Of a stretch of DNA of 64,000 nt, positions 36,782 to 45,856 are shown in pieces; position 1 is the first letter of the stretch, and every line of letters begins with the position of its first letter. The notes under the pieces are model-generated. The model saw only the letters and a list, made by a program, of their open reading frames with translations. It had not been told where the DNA came from and made no database searches. The DNA lies in NCBI GenBank assembly GCA_040743155.1, contig JBFLJU010000001.1:1707144-1771143 (forward strand), read 5' to 3'. This DNA comes from Cycloclasticus sp. Lineage in GTDB: Bacteria > Pseudomonadota > Gammaproteobacteria > Methylococcales > Cycloclasticaceae. Made by a program: the position numbers and the translations under genes.

Positions 36782-37111
36782 TTATTTTTTCAGTGTTTTT
36801 AGCCCTGTTTGGCTGGCAAAATAAGCCGCCAAATTAACCATATCTTCATCACTCAAACCAGCGACACTGCCTTGCATAATAGGGTTATTACGCTTACCTG
36901 TTTTATACGCTTTTAACGCTTGAATCATGTAATCGGCATGTTGACCTGCCAACGTAGGGAACATTGCGCTAGCGCTAACTCCGTATACACCATGGCACGC
37001 AGCACAGGCTGTTGACTTGTCTTTACCTGCTTCAATATCACCTAGCGCCAAAACACTAGTCGATGCCGCAACCAACGCGATTGCGAAAACCATTTTAATT
37101 AATTGTTTCAT
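36782..37111 (-). CDS. Periplasmic monohaem cytochrome c
   Basis: A 109-residue class I cytochrome c. Signal peptide residues ~1-23 (LIKMVFAIALVAASTSVLA). The haem site is CAACH, the axial Met is in NPIMQGSVAGLSDEDM, and the C-terminal helix is MVNLAAYFASQ. It resembles one half of cytochrome c4 or a c553. GAGGAAG precedes the ATG at 37111, so the TTG upstream is rejected. It is downstream of a second cytochrome c gene with a 33-base gap. Confidence 0.93.
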   Translation of the reverse strand: MKQLIKMVFAIALVAASTSVLALGDIEAGKDKSTACAACHGVYGVSASAMFPTLAGQHADYMIQALKAYKTGKRNNPIMQGSVAGLSDEDMVNLAAYFASQTGLKTLKK

Positions 37112-37144
37112 TTTCTTCCTCAATTGATCTGTGTTATTAGGTGC

Positions 37145-37462
37145 TTATTTACCGTCTTGTTCAAAGTATGCAGCAATATCCTGCATATCTTGCTCTGATA
37201 AATCCACAACATTTCCATACATCGTTTCATGTGTACGTGCGCCTGCTTTATACGCTTTCATTGCAGCCACTAAATAGCCTGCATGCTGACCAGCCAATTT
37301 AGGCACGTGGTAAGTAGGGTATGCATTATTATAGTTTTTCACGCCATGACAACCTAGACAGGTTTGCCCTTTGATCGCGCCCGATGCAGCGTCACCCGCT
37401 GCGTTTGCCGTTACAGAAAACGCCATTCCCAACACTAGTACACCCGCTAATAATCGCTTCAT
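37145..37462 (-). CDS. Periplasmic monohaem cytochrome c
   Basis: A 105-residue class I cytochrome c with signal peptide (LLAGVLVLGMAFSVTANA), haem motif CLGCH, axial Met in HETMYGNVVDLSEQDM, and final helix DIAAYFEQ. KLAGQHAGYLVAAMKAYKAG closely matches the corresponding TLAGQHADYMIQALKAYKTG of the neighbour, so the two are paralogues. Together they look like cytochrome c4 split into two proteins, though neither electron partner is in the window. Confidence 0.93.
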   Translation of the reverse strand: MKRLLAGVLVLGMAFSVTANAAGDAASGAIKGQTCLGCHGVKNYNNAYPTYHVPKLAGQHAGYLVAAMKAYKAGARTHETMYGNVVDLSEQDMQDIAAYFEQDGK

Positions 37463-37610
37463 TGCTTCATCTCTCTTGGTTTTTGCTGAATCATTTGAAT
37501 TCTCGCAATTCTACTGAAAACATTCCCGTTGCGCTAGCATAAACCTGTTAATCAGCCCGAATAATCAAGCAACTCTGTTAGACTTTCTTTTTTAATTCTA
37601 AAAACAAATT

Positions 37611-37862
37611 ATGTCTAACATCACCATCTATACCTCTTCTTTTTGCCCCTACTGCACCCAGGCGATACGCCTGCTAAATAAGAAGAACATCGAGTTTACT
37701 GAAATTTCCATTAGCCAAGAACCAGAGAAAAGGGCTGAAATGATACAAAAAAGCCAACGAACAACTGTTCCTCAGATCTTTAACGGCGAGACTCACATTG
37801 GTGATTGCATGGAAATTTATGGCTTTGAAAGCGCGGGAAAGCTCGACGATTTACTGGCTTAA
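37611..37862 (+). CDS. grxC: Glutaredoxin 3
   Basis: An 83-residue monothiol-capable dithiol glutaredoxin. The active site CPYC is at residues 12-15, and TVPQIFNGE (cis-Pro, glutathione binding) and HIGDCMEIYGFE follow. It reduces disulfides and glutathione-mixed disulfides using glutathione. It is 6 bases from hslR, divergent from the cytochromes. Confidence 0.95.
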   Translation: MSNITIYTSSFCPYCTQAIRLLNKKNIEFTEISISQEPEKRAEMIQKSQRTTVPQIFNGETHIGDCMEIYGFESAGKLDDLLA

Positions 37863-37868
37863 ACAACA

Positions 37869-38267
37869 ATGGCAAAAGAAAAACAAGCCTTAACAAAACA
37901 ACGTTTAGACACGTGGTTATGGGCGGCTCGTTTTTTCAAAACACGGCGACTAGCAACCGAGGCAATTTCCGGTGGAAAAGTACACGTTAATGGCCAACGA
38001 GCTAAGCCCAGCAAAGAAGTGCGTATTGACGACATCATTCAAATCAACAAAGCAGGGTACAGCTGGGAAGTAAACCTTCTCGGCTTAAACGCACAACGCC
38101 GACCCGCTAAGGAAGCATGCCTTTTATACAGTGAACAGGAACAAAGTGTTCAACGAAGACAAGCCTTGATCGCCCTTAATAAAGACATTCACGCATCAGC
38201 ACCACAATCAGAACGCCCCAATAAAAAACAAAGGCGACAAATCCATCGTTTTAAGCAGTCTGATTAA
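37869..38267 (+). CDS. hslR: Ribosome-associated heat shock protein Hsp15
   Basis: A 132-residue S4-domain RNA-binding protein that binds stalled 50S subunits carrying peptidyl-tRNA. The S4 domain is residues ~14-75: [36 protein letters not shown]. The C-terminal tail is basic ([16 protein letters not shown]). The 6-base gap to grxC implies coupling; the 3' end converges on tusE, 5 bases away. Confidence 0.93.
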   Translation: MAKEKQALTKQRLDTWLWAARFFKTRRLATEAISGGKVHVNGQRAKPSKEVRIDDIIQINKAGYSWEVNLLGLNAQRRPAKEACLLYSEQEQSVQRRQALIALNKDIHASAPQSERPNKKQRRQIHRFKQSD

Positions 38268-38271
38268 TCAC

Positions 38272-38598
38272 CTAAATACAAGAAGGCGGAATAGGCAAGC
38301 CGGCATACTTATTAGCATATTTCAGCGGCCCATCAGGGAACAGTTTGTACAAATAAATAGACGCGCCTTTCGCAGCACCCAACCTTTTCTTAATCGCTTG
38401 GCCAAATAGCCGCGCATTGGGCTGATGATTAAACTCAGCATAATATCCACGCATAAAATGAATAATTTCCCAATGTGCCGGTGTCAGCATTAACCCGTCT
38501 TCAACCGCTAACGCTTCTGCAACAGATTCATTCCACTGATTTCTATTGCTTAAGAAACCATATTCATCTCGTTCGAGATTATCCAACACTAAAAGCAA
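38272..38598 (-). CDS. tusE: Sulfur relay protein TusE
   Basis: The last carrier before MnmA in 2-thiouridine synthesis at the tRNA wobble position. The ~108-residue DsrC-family protein has the MTPAHWEIIHFMRGYY-like segment (LMLTPAHWEIIHFMRG), and a single penultimate cysteine Cys107 (PIPPSCI). Dissimilatory DsrC has a second Cys about ten residues earlier; here that position is not Cys, so this is TusE. The start is uncertain: TTG at 38598 or GTG at 38589, the latter overlapping the tusB stop as TAGTG. Confidence 0.93.
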   Translation of the reverse strand: MLLVLDNLERDEYGFLSNRNQWNESVAEALAVEDGLMLTPAHWEIIHFMRGYYAEFNHQPNARLFGQAIKKRLGAAKGASIYLYKLFPDGPLKYANKYAGLPIPPSCI

Positions 38599-38879
38599 GA
38601 CCTAATCGGGTTATGCTGCTCGACCAAGGCTACAAACCCTGCATAATCAAGGTATTGAATATGCGCATAACAACGTTCCTCAGCTATACCCCTTGCGAGG
38701 ATATCCGGCATCAGCGCATAGACCAGCACATCGCTGCCAAGTGCAGCTAAAACAGAAGGTTCTTTTGTCACCAGCGCGGCAAACACAGCGTCCTCAATCA
38801 ATAAGATCACATCGTTAGCCGACGCCCTTGCGACACAATTTGTTAGCGCCTCACCCTTTTTATTAACAATATATAACAT
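38589..38879 (-). CDS. tusB: Sulfur relay protein TusB
   Basis: A 96-residue DsrH-family subunit of the TusBCD heterohexamer, opening MLYIVNKKGEALTNCVARA and continuing NDVILLIEDAVFAAL. Its start codon shares one base with the tusC stop. TusB is a structural partner; it has no catalytic Cys matching TusD. Confidence 0.9.
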   Translation of the reverse strand: MLYIVNKKGEALTNCVARASANDVILLIEDAVFAALVTKEPSVLAALGSDVLVYALMPDILARGIAEERCYAHIQYLDYAGFVALVEQHNPIRSCF

Positions 38880-39235
38880 TAGAAACTGAAGATATGGTCG
38901 GCTGAATTTATTTGTCGTTGAATCTCGCGCCGAGATTTCACCTTAACGGCTATCGCCAGTTGACGTTCAGCCAAGCCGCGCGCTTCCATCGATTCTTTTT
39001 CAACCAGCACCTCTTTGATATCGTAAATTTCTAAGGCATTTAAAATAGGCGTTATATTTTTTAACTGAAGCGCTTCAGGTTGCTGGTTTTTTACCAACGC
39101 ATCCACACCATCGGCCTCAAATAATAACACCACCTTTTGATCAAAAGCAGCTGCCATCAACGCTATATCGAAGAATTCTTGGGCGCAAACATTGCCATGC
39201 ATGGCCTTATCGATAATAAAAAACAACGTTTTCAT
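38879..39235 (-). CDS. tusC: Sulfur relay protein TusC
   Basis: A 118-residue DsrF-family protein of the TusBCD complex, opening MKTLFFIIDKAMHGNVCAQEFFDIALMAAAFDQKVVLLF in the usual way. The ATG at 39235 follows the tusD stop by one base; a TTG 12 bases upstream would lie inside tusD and is not favoured. Confidence 0.92.
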   Translation of the reverse strand: MKTLFFIIDKAMHGNVCAQEFFDIALMAAAFDQKVVLLFEADGVDALVKNQQPEALQLKNITPILNALEIYDIKEVLVEKESMEARGLAERQLAIAVKVKSRREIQRQINSADHIFSF

Positions 39236-39236
39236 C

Positions 39237-39629
39237 TTAAGCGCCAAAGGTGATATGACGATCAGAGTCTATAATCGCCTCCATTAACAAACCGAGGCCT
39301 GCGATTCGAAACCCGTTGGCTAACGCTCTTTCATAGCCACCCACTTTTTTTGCAACTGACTGTTCCAGCAAGCCCCTACGTTGCGCCGACGATACACAGA
39401 CTACCAAATCAACACCGTTGTTAGAATGCAATTCACTCCATCTTTTCACGATATCTCTTTCATCACCCGGAGGCCGAGAGTCTCGACAGGCGTTATAAAT
39501 GCCATCATGGTAGAAAAAAACACGGTACACCTCGTGGCCGCTCGCCATAGCAGCTTGAATAAAATGCCATGCTGTATCGGCTGCTTGATGCTGATAAGGG
39601 CTCGCATTAATTTGAATAGAAATTTTCAT
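39237..39629 (-). CDS. tusD: Sulfurtransferase TusD
   Basis: Receives sulfur from TusA and passes it to TusE. The 130-residue DsrE-family protein has the catalytic Cys at residue 78 (DLVVCVSSAQRRG), the same number as in E. coli, and YHDGIYNACRDSRPPGDE. It heads the tusDCBE cluster. Confidence 0.93.
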   Translation of the reverse strand: MKISIQINASPYQHQAADTAWHFIQAAMASGHEVYRVFFYHDGIYNACRDSRPPGDERDIVKRWSELHSNNGVDLVVCVSSAQRRGLLEQSVAKKVGGYERALANGFRIAGLGLLMEAIIDSDRHITFGA

Positions 39630-39668
39630 TTAACTTGTTTTTAAACTCAATTAAACTGAGACCCGCTT

Positions 39669-41165
39669 ATGAATGAACACCATAATATCATGCGCCGTTT
39701 TCTCACCGTACTGCTGGCCTCCACTTTTACTTACATTATCGTAGGTAGCGCCGTTATTTGGTCTAACGAAAGCATCGCAAACAATCGAATCAAGCTGCCT
39801 GATATAGGCAACACATCAAATATCATCATTTCGGGTGAGCTTGAAAAAAAACTTGGTAAAGCTTTTCTCAGAAGCATCCGCCTAAGAGTACCGCTGAGTA
39901 ACGACCAAGAAATTAACGATTACGCACAAGCGTTAGGGAACAAAGTCGCCAAATTCAGTGAGCAACCTGACCGACACTTTAACTTCTTTGTCGTCAGGGA
40001 TTACCGAATCAATGCGTTTGCTGGCCCCGATGCAAATATCGGACTTAACTCTGGGCTTATTCTAGCGGCCGAATCTGAAAGTGAGTTAGCCTCCGTTGTT
40101 GCCCACGAAGTCGCACACGTAACTCAGCAACATTTGCAACGCGCCATTGAAACCGCTAGCCAAATGTCACTGCCCAGTGCTGCGGCAACACTCGCCGCCA
40201 TTGTTTTAGGTGTCGCGGTTCCCGGTGTTGGAGCGGCCGCACTCATGGCGGTGCAAGCAGGGCAAGTACAAAAACAAATCAATTTCACGCGCAGCCACGA
40301 GGCTGAAGCTGACCGTGTCGGCGTACAAAACTTGGCCGACGCAGGCTTCGACCCGAGAAGCATGCCTATCTTTTTTGGCCGGCTACAAACCGCCACCACT
40401 CAATATGGTCAAAAGGTTCCTGAAATATTACTGACTCATCCAGCACCCGTTTCACGAATTTCGGACACGGCAGCACGAGCAGAAAAATTTCCGTATAAGC
40501 AGGTTGAAGATTCGCAAGACTTTCGTTTAATTCGGATGAAAATTCGGGTCGGCAAACAGCCCAAATCATCCATTAACGAGCTTATAACAGCCCTCAATAA
40601 TGAATCACAGCAAGGTACTCAACAGATAAAAGACGCCGCCCGTTACGGCCTTGCACTGTCGTTAGCGAAAGGCAGGCAATTTGAGAAGGCCCGAGTCATT
40701 TTGACCGCCCTAACAAAACAAAACCCAGCGCAGCAGCACTATCTAACCGCTCTGGCGCTTAATGATTACCGCGACAATAAACCACAACGTTCTTTAAGTT
40801 TATTTCGCCAAGCAACACAACTATTCCCTAACAGTCGCGCAGTTAACCTACTGTATGCCAAGGTGCTCTTGCACAACGGTAAACCACAGCAAGCTTTAGC
40901 CTACTTGAACCAAGATATACAACATTTCAATCCAACACCTAATGTTTACGACCTGCTTTCAATCGCCAATGGCCAAGTCAACAACCCCGTTAGAGGTTTC
41001 CAATATAGAGCCGAGTATTTTTATTCTCTAGGCCTCACTAAAGACGCCATTATTCAGCTTGAGCAAGCCTTACGCGCCGCTAATAATAATTTCTACTTGA
41101 GCAGCCAAATCGAAAACCGTATTAACCAACTGCGTGCCGAACTAAGAGCACCAAGACTACTTTAA
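39669..41165 (+). CDS. bepA: M48 family periplasmic metalloprotease BepA-like
   Basis: Chaperone-protease of outer-membrane assembly: it degrades stalled LptD/BamA assembly intermediates. The 498-residue protein has an N-terminal signal/anchor (FLTVLLASTFTYIIVGSA), zinc site HEVAH at residues 146-150 with third ligand Glu in SHEAEADRVG, and C-terminal TPR helices (~300-490: GRQFEKARVILTALTKQNPAQQHYL etc., in parts). The AFAGPDANIGLNSGL and LTHPAPVSRI blocks are family marks. Confidence 0.93.
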   Translation: MNEHHNIMRRFLTVLLASTFTYIIVGSAVIWSNESIANNRIKLPDIGNTSNIIISGELEKKLGKAFLRSIRLRVPLSNDQEINDYAQALGNKVAKFSEQPDRHFNFFVVRDYRINAFAGPDANIGLNSGLILAAESESELASVVAHEVAHVTQQHLQRAIETASQMSLPSAAATLAAIVLGVAVPGVGAAALMAVQAGQVQKQINFTRSHEAEADRVGVQNLADAGFDPRSMPIFFGRLQTATTQYGQKVPEILLTHPAPVSRISDTAARAEKFPYKQVEDSQDFRLIRMKIRVGKQPKSSINELITALNNESQQGTQQIKDAARYGLALSLAKGRQFEKARVILTALTKQNPAQQHYLTALALNDYRDNKPQRSLSLFRQATQLFPNSRAVNLLYAKVLLHNGKPQQALAYLNQDIQHFNPTPNVYDLLSIANGQVNNPVRGFQYRAEYFYSLGLTKDAIIQLEQALRAANNNFYLSSQIENRINQLRAELRAPRLL

Positions 41166-41182
41166 CCACCACTTTGTAACTC

Positions 41183-41608
41183 ATGACTCCTTCTAAAAAC
41201 CCGCCAAACATTTTTAAGCGACTAGCCGTTATTGTTTATGACTTGCTATTACTGATTGCCGTCCTATTTTTAGCCACTTTGGTTCTACTACCATTCCAAG
41301 ACGAGAATTTATTCCAACCCAATTCGTGGCAATATTCTGTTTATCTATTAGTGGTAAGTTTTCTTTTTTATGGCTGGTTTTGGACTAAAAGCGGACAAAC
41401 CTTGGGGCTTGTTGCGTGGAAACTTCAAGTGGCCGATGAAGATGGGCGCAATATCAATTGGCAACAAGCCTTAGTCCGCTTCATCGTCGCCATCTTTTCT
41501 TGGGGGATTTTTGGCTTGGGTATCTTATGGATTCTCGTTAACAAAGATCGACTAACTTGGCACGACATCGCATCAAACAGTCGGCTACAGTGGAAAGACA
41601 GCGAATAA
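41183..41608 (+). CDS. RDD family membrane protein
   Basis: A 141-residue inner-membrane protein with about three helices. The RDD signature is visible in the form FKRLAVIVYDLLLL (R-x-x-x-x-x-x-D), followed by GQTLGLVAWKLQV and, at the end, DRLTWHDIASNSRL. Some RDD proteins act as Na+/H+ antiporters, but most are uncharacterised. It starts 18 bases after bepA, is probably cotranscribed, and its stop is immediately next to lptG's convergent stop. Confidence 0.88.
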   Translation: MTPSKNPPNIFKRLAVIVYDLLLLIAVLFLATLVLLPFQDENLFQPNSWQYSVYLLVVSFLFYGWFWTKSGQTLGLVAWKLQVADEDGRNINWQQALVRFIVAIFSWGIFGLGILWILVNKDRLTWHDIASNSRLQWKDSE

Positions 41609-42673
41609 TTAACCCATCCGGCGAATCGTAACTATAGAGACCGACAAAGCTAATAAGAATGGCAATGAAGCGGCGATAACAGGGTTCAAACCGTATAAAA
41701 CACCTACGCTGCCAAACAACCTATCAACCAAACTAAAGCCAATACCAATCAACGCACCAACCAGAATCCGAGTGCCTGTACTACTAGCCCGTTTAACACT
41801 TAATACCATCGGAATCGCTATCAGTAACATCACTAAAATCACAAAGGGACGAATCAACTTACTGGTGATAGCTACAACAAAGCGCGTGGCATCTTGCCCA
41901 TTTTTATTAAGAAATTGAATATAACTCGCCAAACCTATAATAGATAACCGCTCGGGTTTAACCACGATAACATCCAACAACCCTGGATCTAACAACGAAT
42001 CTAATTGCGCCGAATCAGAATTAGACACTTCCACGCCCTTCTCTGTCACCGTGGTTTGTTGAATACCCTTCAACTGCCACCTATTATCGATAAAACTAGC
42101 GCTGGCAGCGTGCGTAGCGTATTTCAATTCATTTTTATCCGTCATCTCATAAATACTCACATCCTTGAGCTCAGATGAATTTAAAATTTCACGAATATTC
42201 AAATAAGTATCACCATCTCGGGTCCAGAAGCCATACTTCGTTCTCAATGCAACTTGCTCATTTTTCGCGGTAAACTTTAGCATTTGTGCAGCTTGCTCAG
42301 TTGTCGGCGCAATCACTTCACTAACAAATAAAGAAATTACCACCAACATCACACCCACTCGCAGCGTGGCGAAAATAATCTGCCAACGGCTAATACCCGC
42401 CGCTCTCATCGCCGTTAGTTCATAACTGTTAGCCATACCGCCCAGTGTAATCAGCGCACCCAGTAAAGTGGCTGATGGCAGCAATTCATAAAAGTTACGC
42501 GGCGCAATCAACCCTAAATATTTGAAAATCTCAACCAGACCGTACTGCCCACTCCCCATATCGTCCAGCTCATCGGCAAATGTAATCACCAAAACCAACG
42601 ACAGTAGAAACAACTGCGCAATAGCAGTGCTTTTCAGTATTTCGACGGCTATGTATTTATTGATGACTCTCAT
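41609..42673 (-). CDS. lptG: LPS export ABC transporter permease LptG
   Basis: Inner-membrane half of the LptB2FG extractor that moves lipopolysaccharide from the inner membrane toward LptC. The 354-residue protein has transmembrane helices at ~15-33, 60-80, 100-118 and three near 275-350, with the periplasmic beta-jellyroll between. The N-terminal opening IAVEILKSTAIAQLFLLSLVLVITFADEL (in parts), LPSATLLGALITLG, ELTAMRAAGISRWQI (the coupling helix) identify it. Its start overlaps lptF's stop by 4 bases. Confidence 0.95.
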   Translation of the reverse strand: MRVINKYIAVEILKSTAIAQLFLLSLVLVITFADELDDMGSGQYGLVEIFKYLGLIAPRNFYELLPSATLLGALITLGGMANSYELTAMRAAGISRWQIIFATLRVGVMLVVISLFVSEVIAPTTEQAAQMLKFTAKNEQVALRTKYGFWTRDGDTYLNIREILNSSELKDVSIYEMTDKNELKYATHAASASFIDNRWQLKGIQQTTVTEKGVEVSNSDSAQLDSLLDPGLLDVIVVKPERLSIIGLASYIQFLNKNGQDATRFVVAITSKLIRPFVILVMLLIAIPMVLSVKRASSTGTRILVGALIGIGFSLVDRLFGSVGVLYGLNPVIAASLPFLLALSVSIVTIRRMG

Positions 42674-43776
42674 TTTTTCAACCGTAGTGTCTTTTTGACG
42701 TAACCAAAGCCGTGCATTCTAACCACCATGACACCCGATAGCCCAAGCATCACGAGGTGAACCCACCAAACACCTACCCAAGCTGGCGTTACACCTTTTA
42801 CTAGCCATGAATGAGACAGGCTCATAAAGTTTTCAAAAATAATATAAATCAGCAGCGCCGTTAATAAATTTCCATACATGCCCGCCCGCGGCGAAACACG
42901 ACTAATGGGAACAGCCAGTAAGGCAAACGTAATCATCGCTAAGGGTAAAGACCAACGCCTTTGCAGCTCACTCATCGCCCGAGGTGATTTCATATCCATC
43001 AGCTCAGCGGTAGATTTCTCTTTTGTACCAAATGCTAATTTCGTATTCGATTTTTCGGCAACCACAACGCCGTACTCTTCGAACTTAGTCACCTTATAGT
43101 CCGCTTGACCAGGCACGCCCTCGTAACGATTTCCATCCGTCAGAATAATAAAACGATCACCCGTTTTAGGGTCTATTTTTATTTCGCCGCTTTTAGATGA
43201 GGTAATACCTAACTTTCCATGCTGACGATTTTGGATAAAAACGTTCAACATTTTGTTATCGTCGGTTATCTCTTCGACGTAAAAAACCAAATCACCTCGG
43301 CTGTACTCATTAAAACGTCCATCAGTAATGCCACGAATATCTAGATTGGATTGATCATCATTTTTAACCCGTTCAATCTCCTGCATAAGGGTCGGTGTTG
43401 CGACCAAAGACAAATAAAGTGTCAACAGAAATACAGGCGCAACAAAAATAAATATAGAACGATAAACCCTCGTCAAACCAATGCCCGCGGAAAACAATGC
43501 GGTCATTTCATGATCACGATACATCCTGCCCAACACTAATAATATGGACAACAATAAGGCCACCGGAAGAATTTTAATGATCAGCAGCATCATGTTAAAG
43601 CTAATTAAGGCCAACACAGCATCCGTTGATAACTCACCCGCCGTCACCTTAGAGAACAAACGCACCAGCCGCTGACTCAACAAAATAACTGATAATACCG
43701 TCATCACACCCAACATCATTTTGCTCAATTGGATAACAAATAATCGGTCGACAATTTTTAATTTAAACGCAGACAT
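42670..43776 (-). CDS. lptF: LPS export ABC transporter permease LptF
   Basis: Partner permease of LptG. The 368-residue protein has DRLFVIQLSKMMLGVMTVLSV, LPVALLLSILLVLGRMYRDHEMTALFSAGIGLT (in parts), and the periplasmic jellyroll FNEYSRGDLVFYVEEI. The ATG at 43776 is preferred to the TTG at 43779. The 108-base gap to the divergent pepA is the likely promoter region for both directions; it holds a short direct repeat GGCTTATA. Confidence 0.95.
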   Translation of the reverse strand: MSAFKLKIVDRLFVIQLSKMMLGVMTVLSVILLSQRLVRLFSKVTAGELSTDAVLALISFNMMLLIIKILPVALLLSILLVLGRMYRDHEMTALFSAGIGLTRVYRSIFIFVAPVFLLTLYLSLVATPTLMQEIERVKNDDQSNLDIRGITDGRFNEYSRGDLVFYVEEITDDNKMLNVFIQNRQHGKLGITSSKSGEIKIDPKTGDRFIILTDGNRYEGVPGQADYKVTKFEEYGVVVAEKSNTKLAFGTKEKSTAELMDMKSPRAMSELQRRWSLPLAMITFALLAVPISRVSPRAGMYGNLLTALLIYIIFENFMSLSHSWLVKGVTPAWVGVWWVHLVMLGLSGVMVVRMHGFGYVKKTLRLKK

Positions 43777-43884
43777 CAATGGGGGATTTGGCTTATAGTT
43801 AGGCTTATAAATCTGTGTGGATCATGCTGTCGTATCCTAACGGAAAAGCCAAATAAAAACATTACTAATCACCGAGGTCACAAC

Positions 43885-45372
43885 ATGCAATTTGTTTCAA
43901 AAAACGCCCAAATCGATAAACTCTCTACGCCTTGCGTTATTTTGCCGGTCTTTAGCAAAGGCCAACAAGCGAGCGTGACCGACATGTTCGACCAAGCGCA
44001 TGACAAACAAATTGCTAACGTACTAAAACAAGGCGATGCGACGGGCAAAGCCGGTGATACGCTGCTACTACAAATGCCCGCTGGCAGCAAAACCAAACGC
44101 GTTTTACTGGTTGGCGCGGGTGAACAAGGCAAAACAACGGCTGAAGATTTCAACAAAGCCGTTAGCGCCACGGTTAGCACGCTTAAAAAACTACCGGTTA
44201 AAACCGTTTGTTCTGCATTACTCGCTATTGACGTTATCGACAAAGACGACGATTGGAAAGTACGTCAATTGGTTCTTAAATCTCGTGAAGTCTTCTATCA
44301 GTACACAGAAACGCTCACCACATCAGCGCCCGAAGCGAACAAACTGGATACCTACCAAATTCTTGCCGAAAGTGATTTATCTACAAAAGAAATAGACCAT
44401 GCCGCCGCTATCGCCACGAGCATTGCCAACGGCATTGATAGCTCAAAGAGACTATCTAATTTGCCGGGCAATATATGCACACCGAGCTACTTAGCCGACA
44501 CCGCGAAAGCGCTTGGCAAGCAGCACAAGTCACTTAAAGTTACCGTGCTAGACGAGGCAAAAATGGAAAAACTGGGCATGGGTTCCTTACTATCCGTCTC
44601 ACGTGGTTCACGCCAACCGGCCAAACTGATCACTATGGAACACAACGGCGCGGCTAAATCGCAAAAACCGATTGTTATCGTGGGTAAAGGCTTAACGTTC
44701 GACGCCGGCGGCATCTCGATAAAACCATCATCTGGCATGGATGAAATGAAGTACGACATGTGCGGTGGCGCCAGTGTATTCGGTGTTATGCAAATGTGCG
44801 CCGAATTGAACCTACCGATTAACGTGGTAGGCGTCGTGCCATCTTCAGAAAATCTCCCCGATGGGGATGCTAACAAACCCGGTGATATCGTCACCAGCAT
44901 GGCGGGTTTAACCATTGAAATTCTTAATACCGACGCTGAAGGCCGCCTAATTTTATGTGATGCGTTGACCTATTGCGCCAAATTCAAACCCGATGTCGTT
45001 ATTGATATCGCCACCCTTACCGGCGCTTGTGTAGTAGCCCTTGGCAAACATGCCACCGGCCTACTTGGCAATAACGATGAATTAGCAAATGAACTATTAG
45101 GCGCGGGCATTAAAGCCGGCGACAAAGCATGGCAACTGCCCCTGTGGGATGAATACCGCCCACAACTGAAAAGTAATTTCGCGGATCTCGCTAATATTGG
45201 CGGCCCTACCGGTGGCACGATAACCGCAGCGTGCTTCTTATCGCGCTTCACGGAAGATTATAAATGGGCTCATCTAGACATTGCAGGAACCGCGTGGAAA
45301 TCTGGCGCTGAAAAAGGCGCAACAGGTCGGCCTGTTCACATGTTAAGTCAATTTATCTTAGACCGTTGCTAA
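43885..45372 (+). CDS. pepA: Leucyl aminopeptidase (cytosol aminopeptidase)
   Basis: A 495-residue M17 aminopeptidase. The two-metal site residues are recognisable: Lys and Asp in VGKGLTFDAGGISIK, Asp in MKYDMCGGA, and NTDAEGRLIL with Asp, Glu and the bicarbonate-holding Arg. The N-terminal ~170 residues form the PepA-like head domain. In E. coli PepA also binds DNA in xer recombination and carAB control; whether that applies here is unknown. It precedes holC by 6 bases. Confidence 0.96.
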   Translation: MQFVSKNAQIDKLSTPCVILPVFSKGQQASVTDMFDQAHDKQIANVLKQGDATGKAGDTLLLQMPAGSKTKRVLLVGAGEQGKTTAEDFNKAVSATVSTLKKLPVKTVCSALLAIDVIDKDDDWKVRQLVLKSREVFYQYTETLTTSAPEANKLDTYQILAESDLSTKEIDHAAAIATSIANGIDSSKRLSNLPGNICTPSYLADTAKALGKQHKSLKVTVLDEAKMEKLGMGSLLSVSRGSRQPAKLITMEHNGAAKSQKPIVIVGKGLTFDAGGISIKPSSGMDEMKYDMCGGASVFGVMQMCAELNLPINVVGVVPSSENLPDGDANKPGDIVTSMAGLTIEILNTDAEGRLILCDALTYCAKFKPDVVIDIATLTGACVVALGKHATGLLGNNDELANELLGAGIKAGDKAWQLPLWDEYRPQLKSNFADLANIGGPTGGTITAACFLSRFTEDYKWAHLDIAGTAWKSGAEKGATGRPVHMLSQFILDRC

Positions 45373-45378
45373 GCAAAT

Positions 45379-45801
45379 ATGACGCGAATTGATTTCTACG
45401 TTTTACCCGATGCAAGCATTCAACAGCAGCATGTTTTTGCTTGTCGCCTTGCACAAAAAGCCAGCAAGCAAGGTCATCGGGTATATATTCACACCGAGTC
45501 CGCAGAACAGTCTAAAGAGTTAGATGATTTGTTATGGTCATTTTCGCCCACCAGCTTTGTGCCACACACCATAAAAGCCGATGAGTGCGCCAAGAACCCC
45601 GTGTATATCAACCACAGTGGCGACCCTTTAGATATACATGACGTGCTCATCAACCTGACAGCTCAAACACCCGATTGCTTTGGCCGTTTTGAACGACTTG
45701 TAGAACTAGTCAATCAAGATGAGGCCATCAAACAAGCAGGGCGTGAACGCTTTAAGTTTTATAAAAGTCGAGGATATCCTTTGAATACGCATAAAATTTG
45801 A
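45379..45801 (+). CDS. holC: DNA polymerase III subunit chi
   Basis: A 140-residue clamp-loader accessory protein linking polymerase III to SSB. It opens TRIDFYVLPDA and has the AQKASKQGHRVYI helix, DDLLWSFSPTSFVPH and INLTAQTPDCFGRFERLVELV (shown in parts). pepA-holC-valS is the gammaproteobacterial order; valS here is 600 bases further on because of an inserted repeat element. Confidence 0.93.
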   Translation: MTRIDFYVLPDASIQQQHVFACRLAQKASKQGHRVYIHTESAEQSKELDDLLWSFSPTSFVPHTIKADECAKNPVYINHSGDPLDIHDVLINLTAQTPDCFGRFERLVELVNQDEAIKQAGRERFKFYKSRGYPLNTHKI

Positions 45802-45856
45802 TTTTAATAGCAACCCATGCGCTTGCCTTTTCCTATTCCCTGCCGTGAAAAAACGC

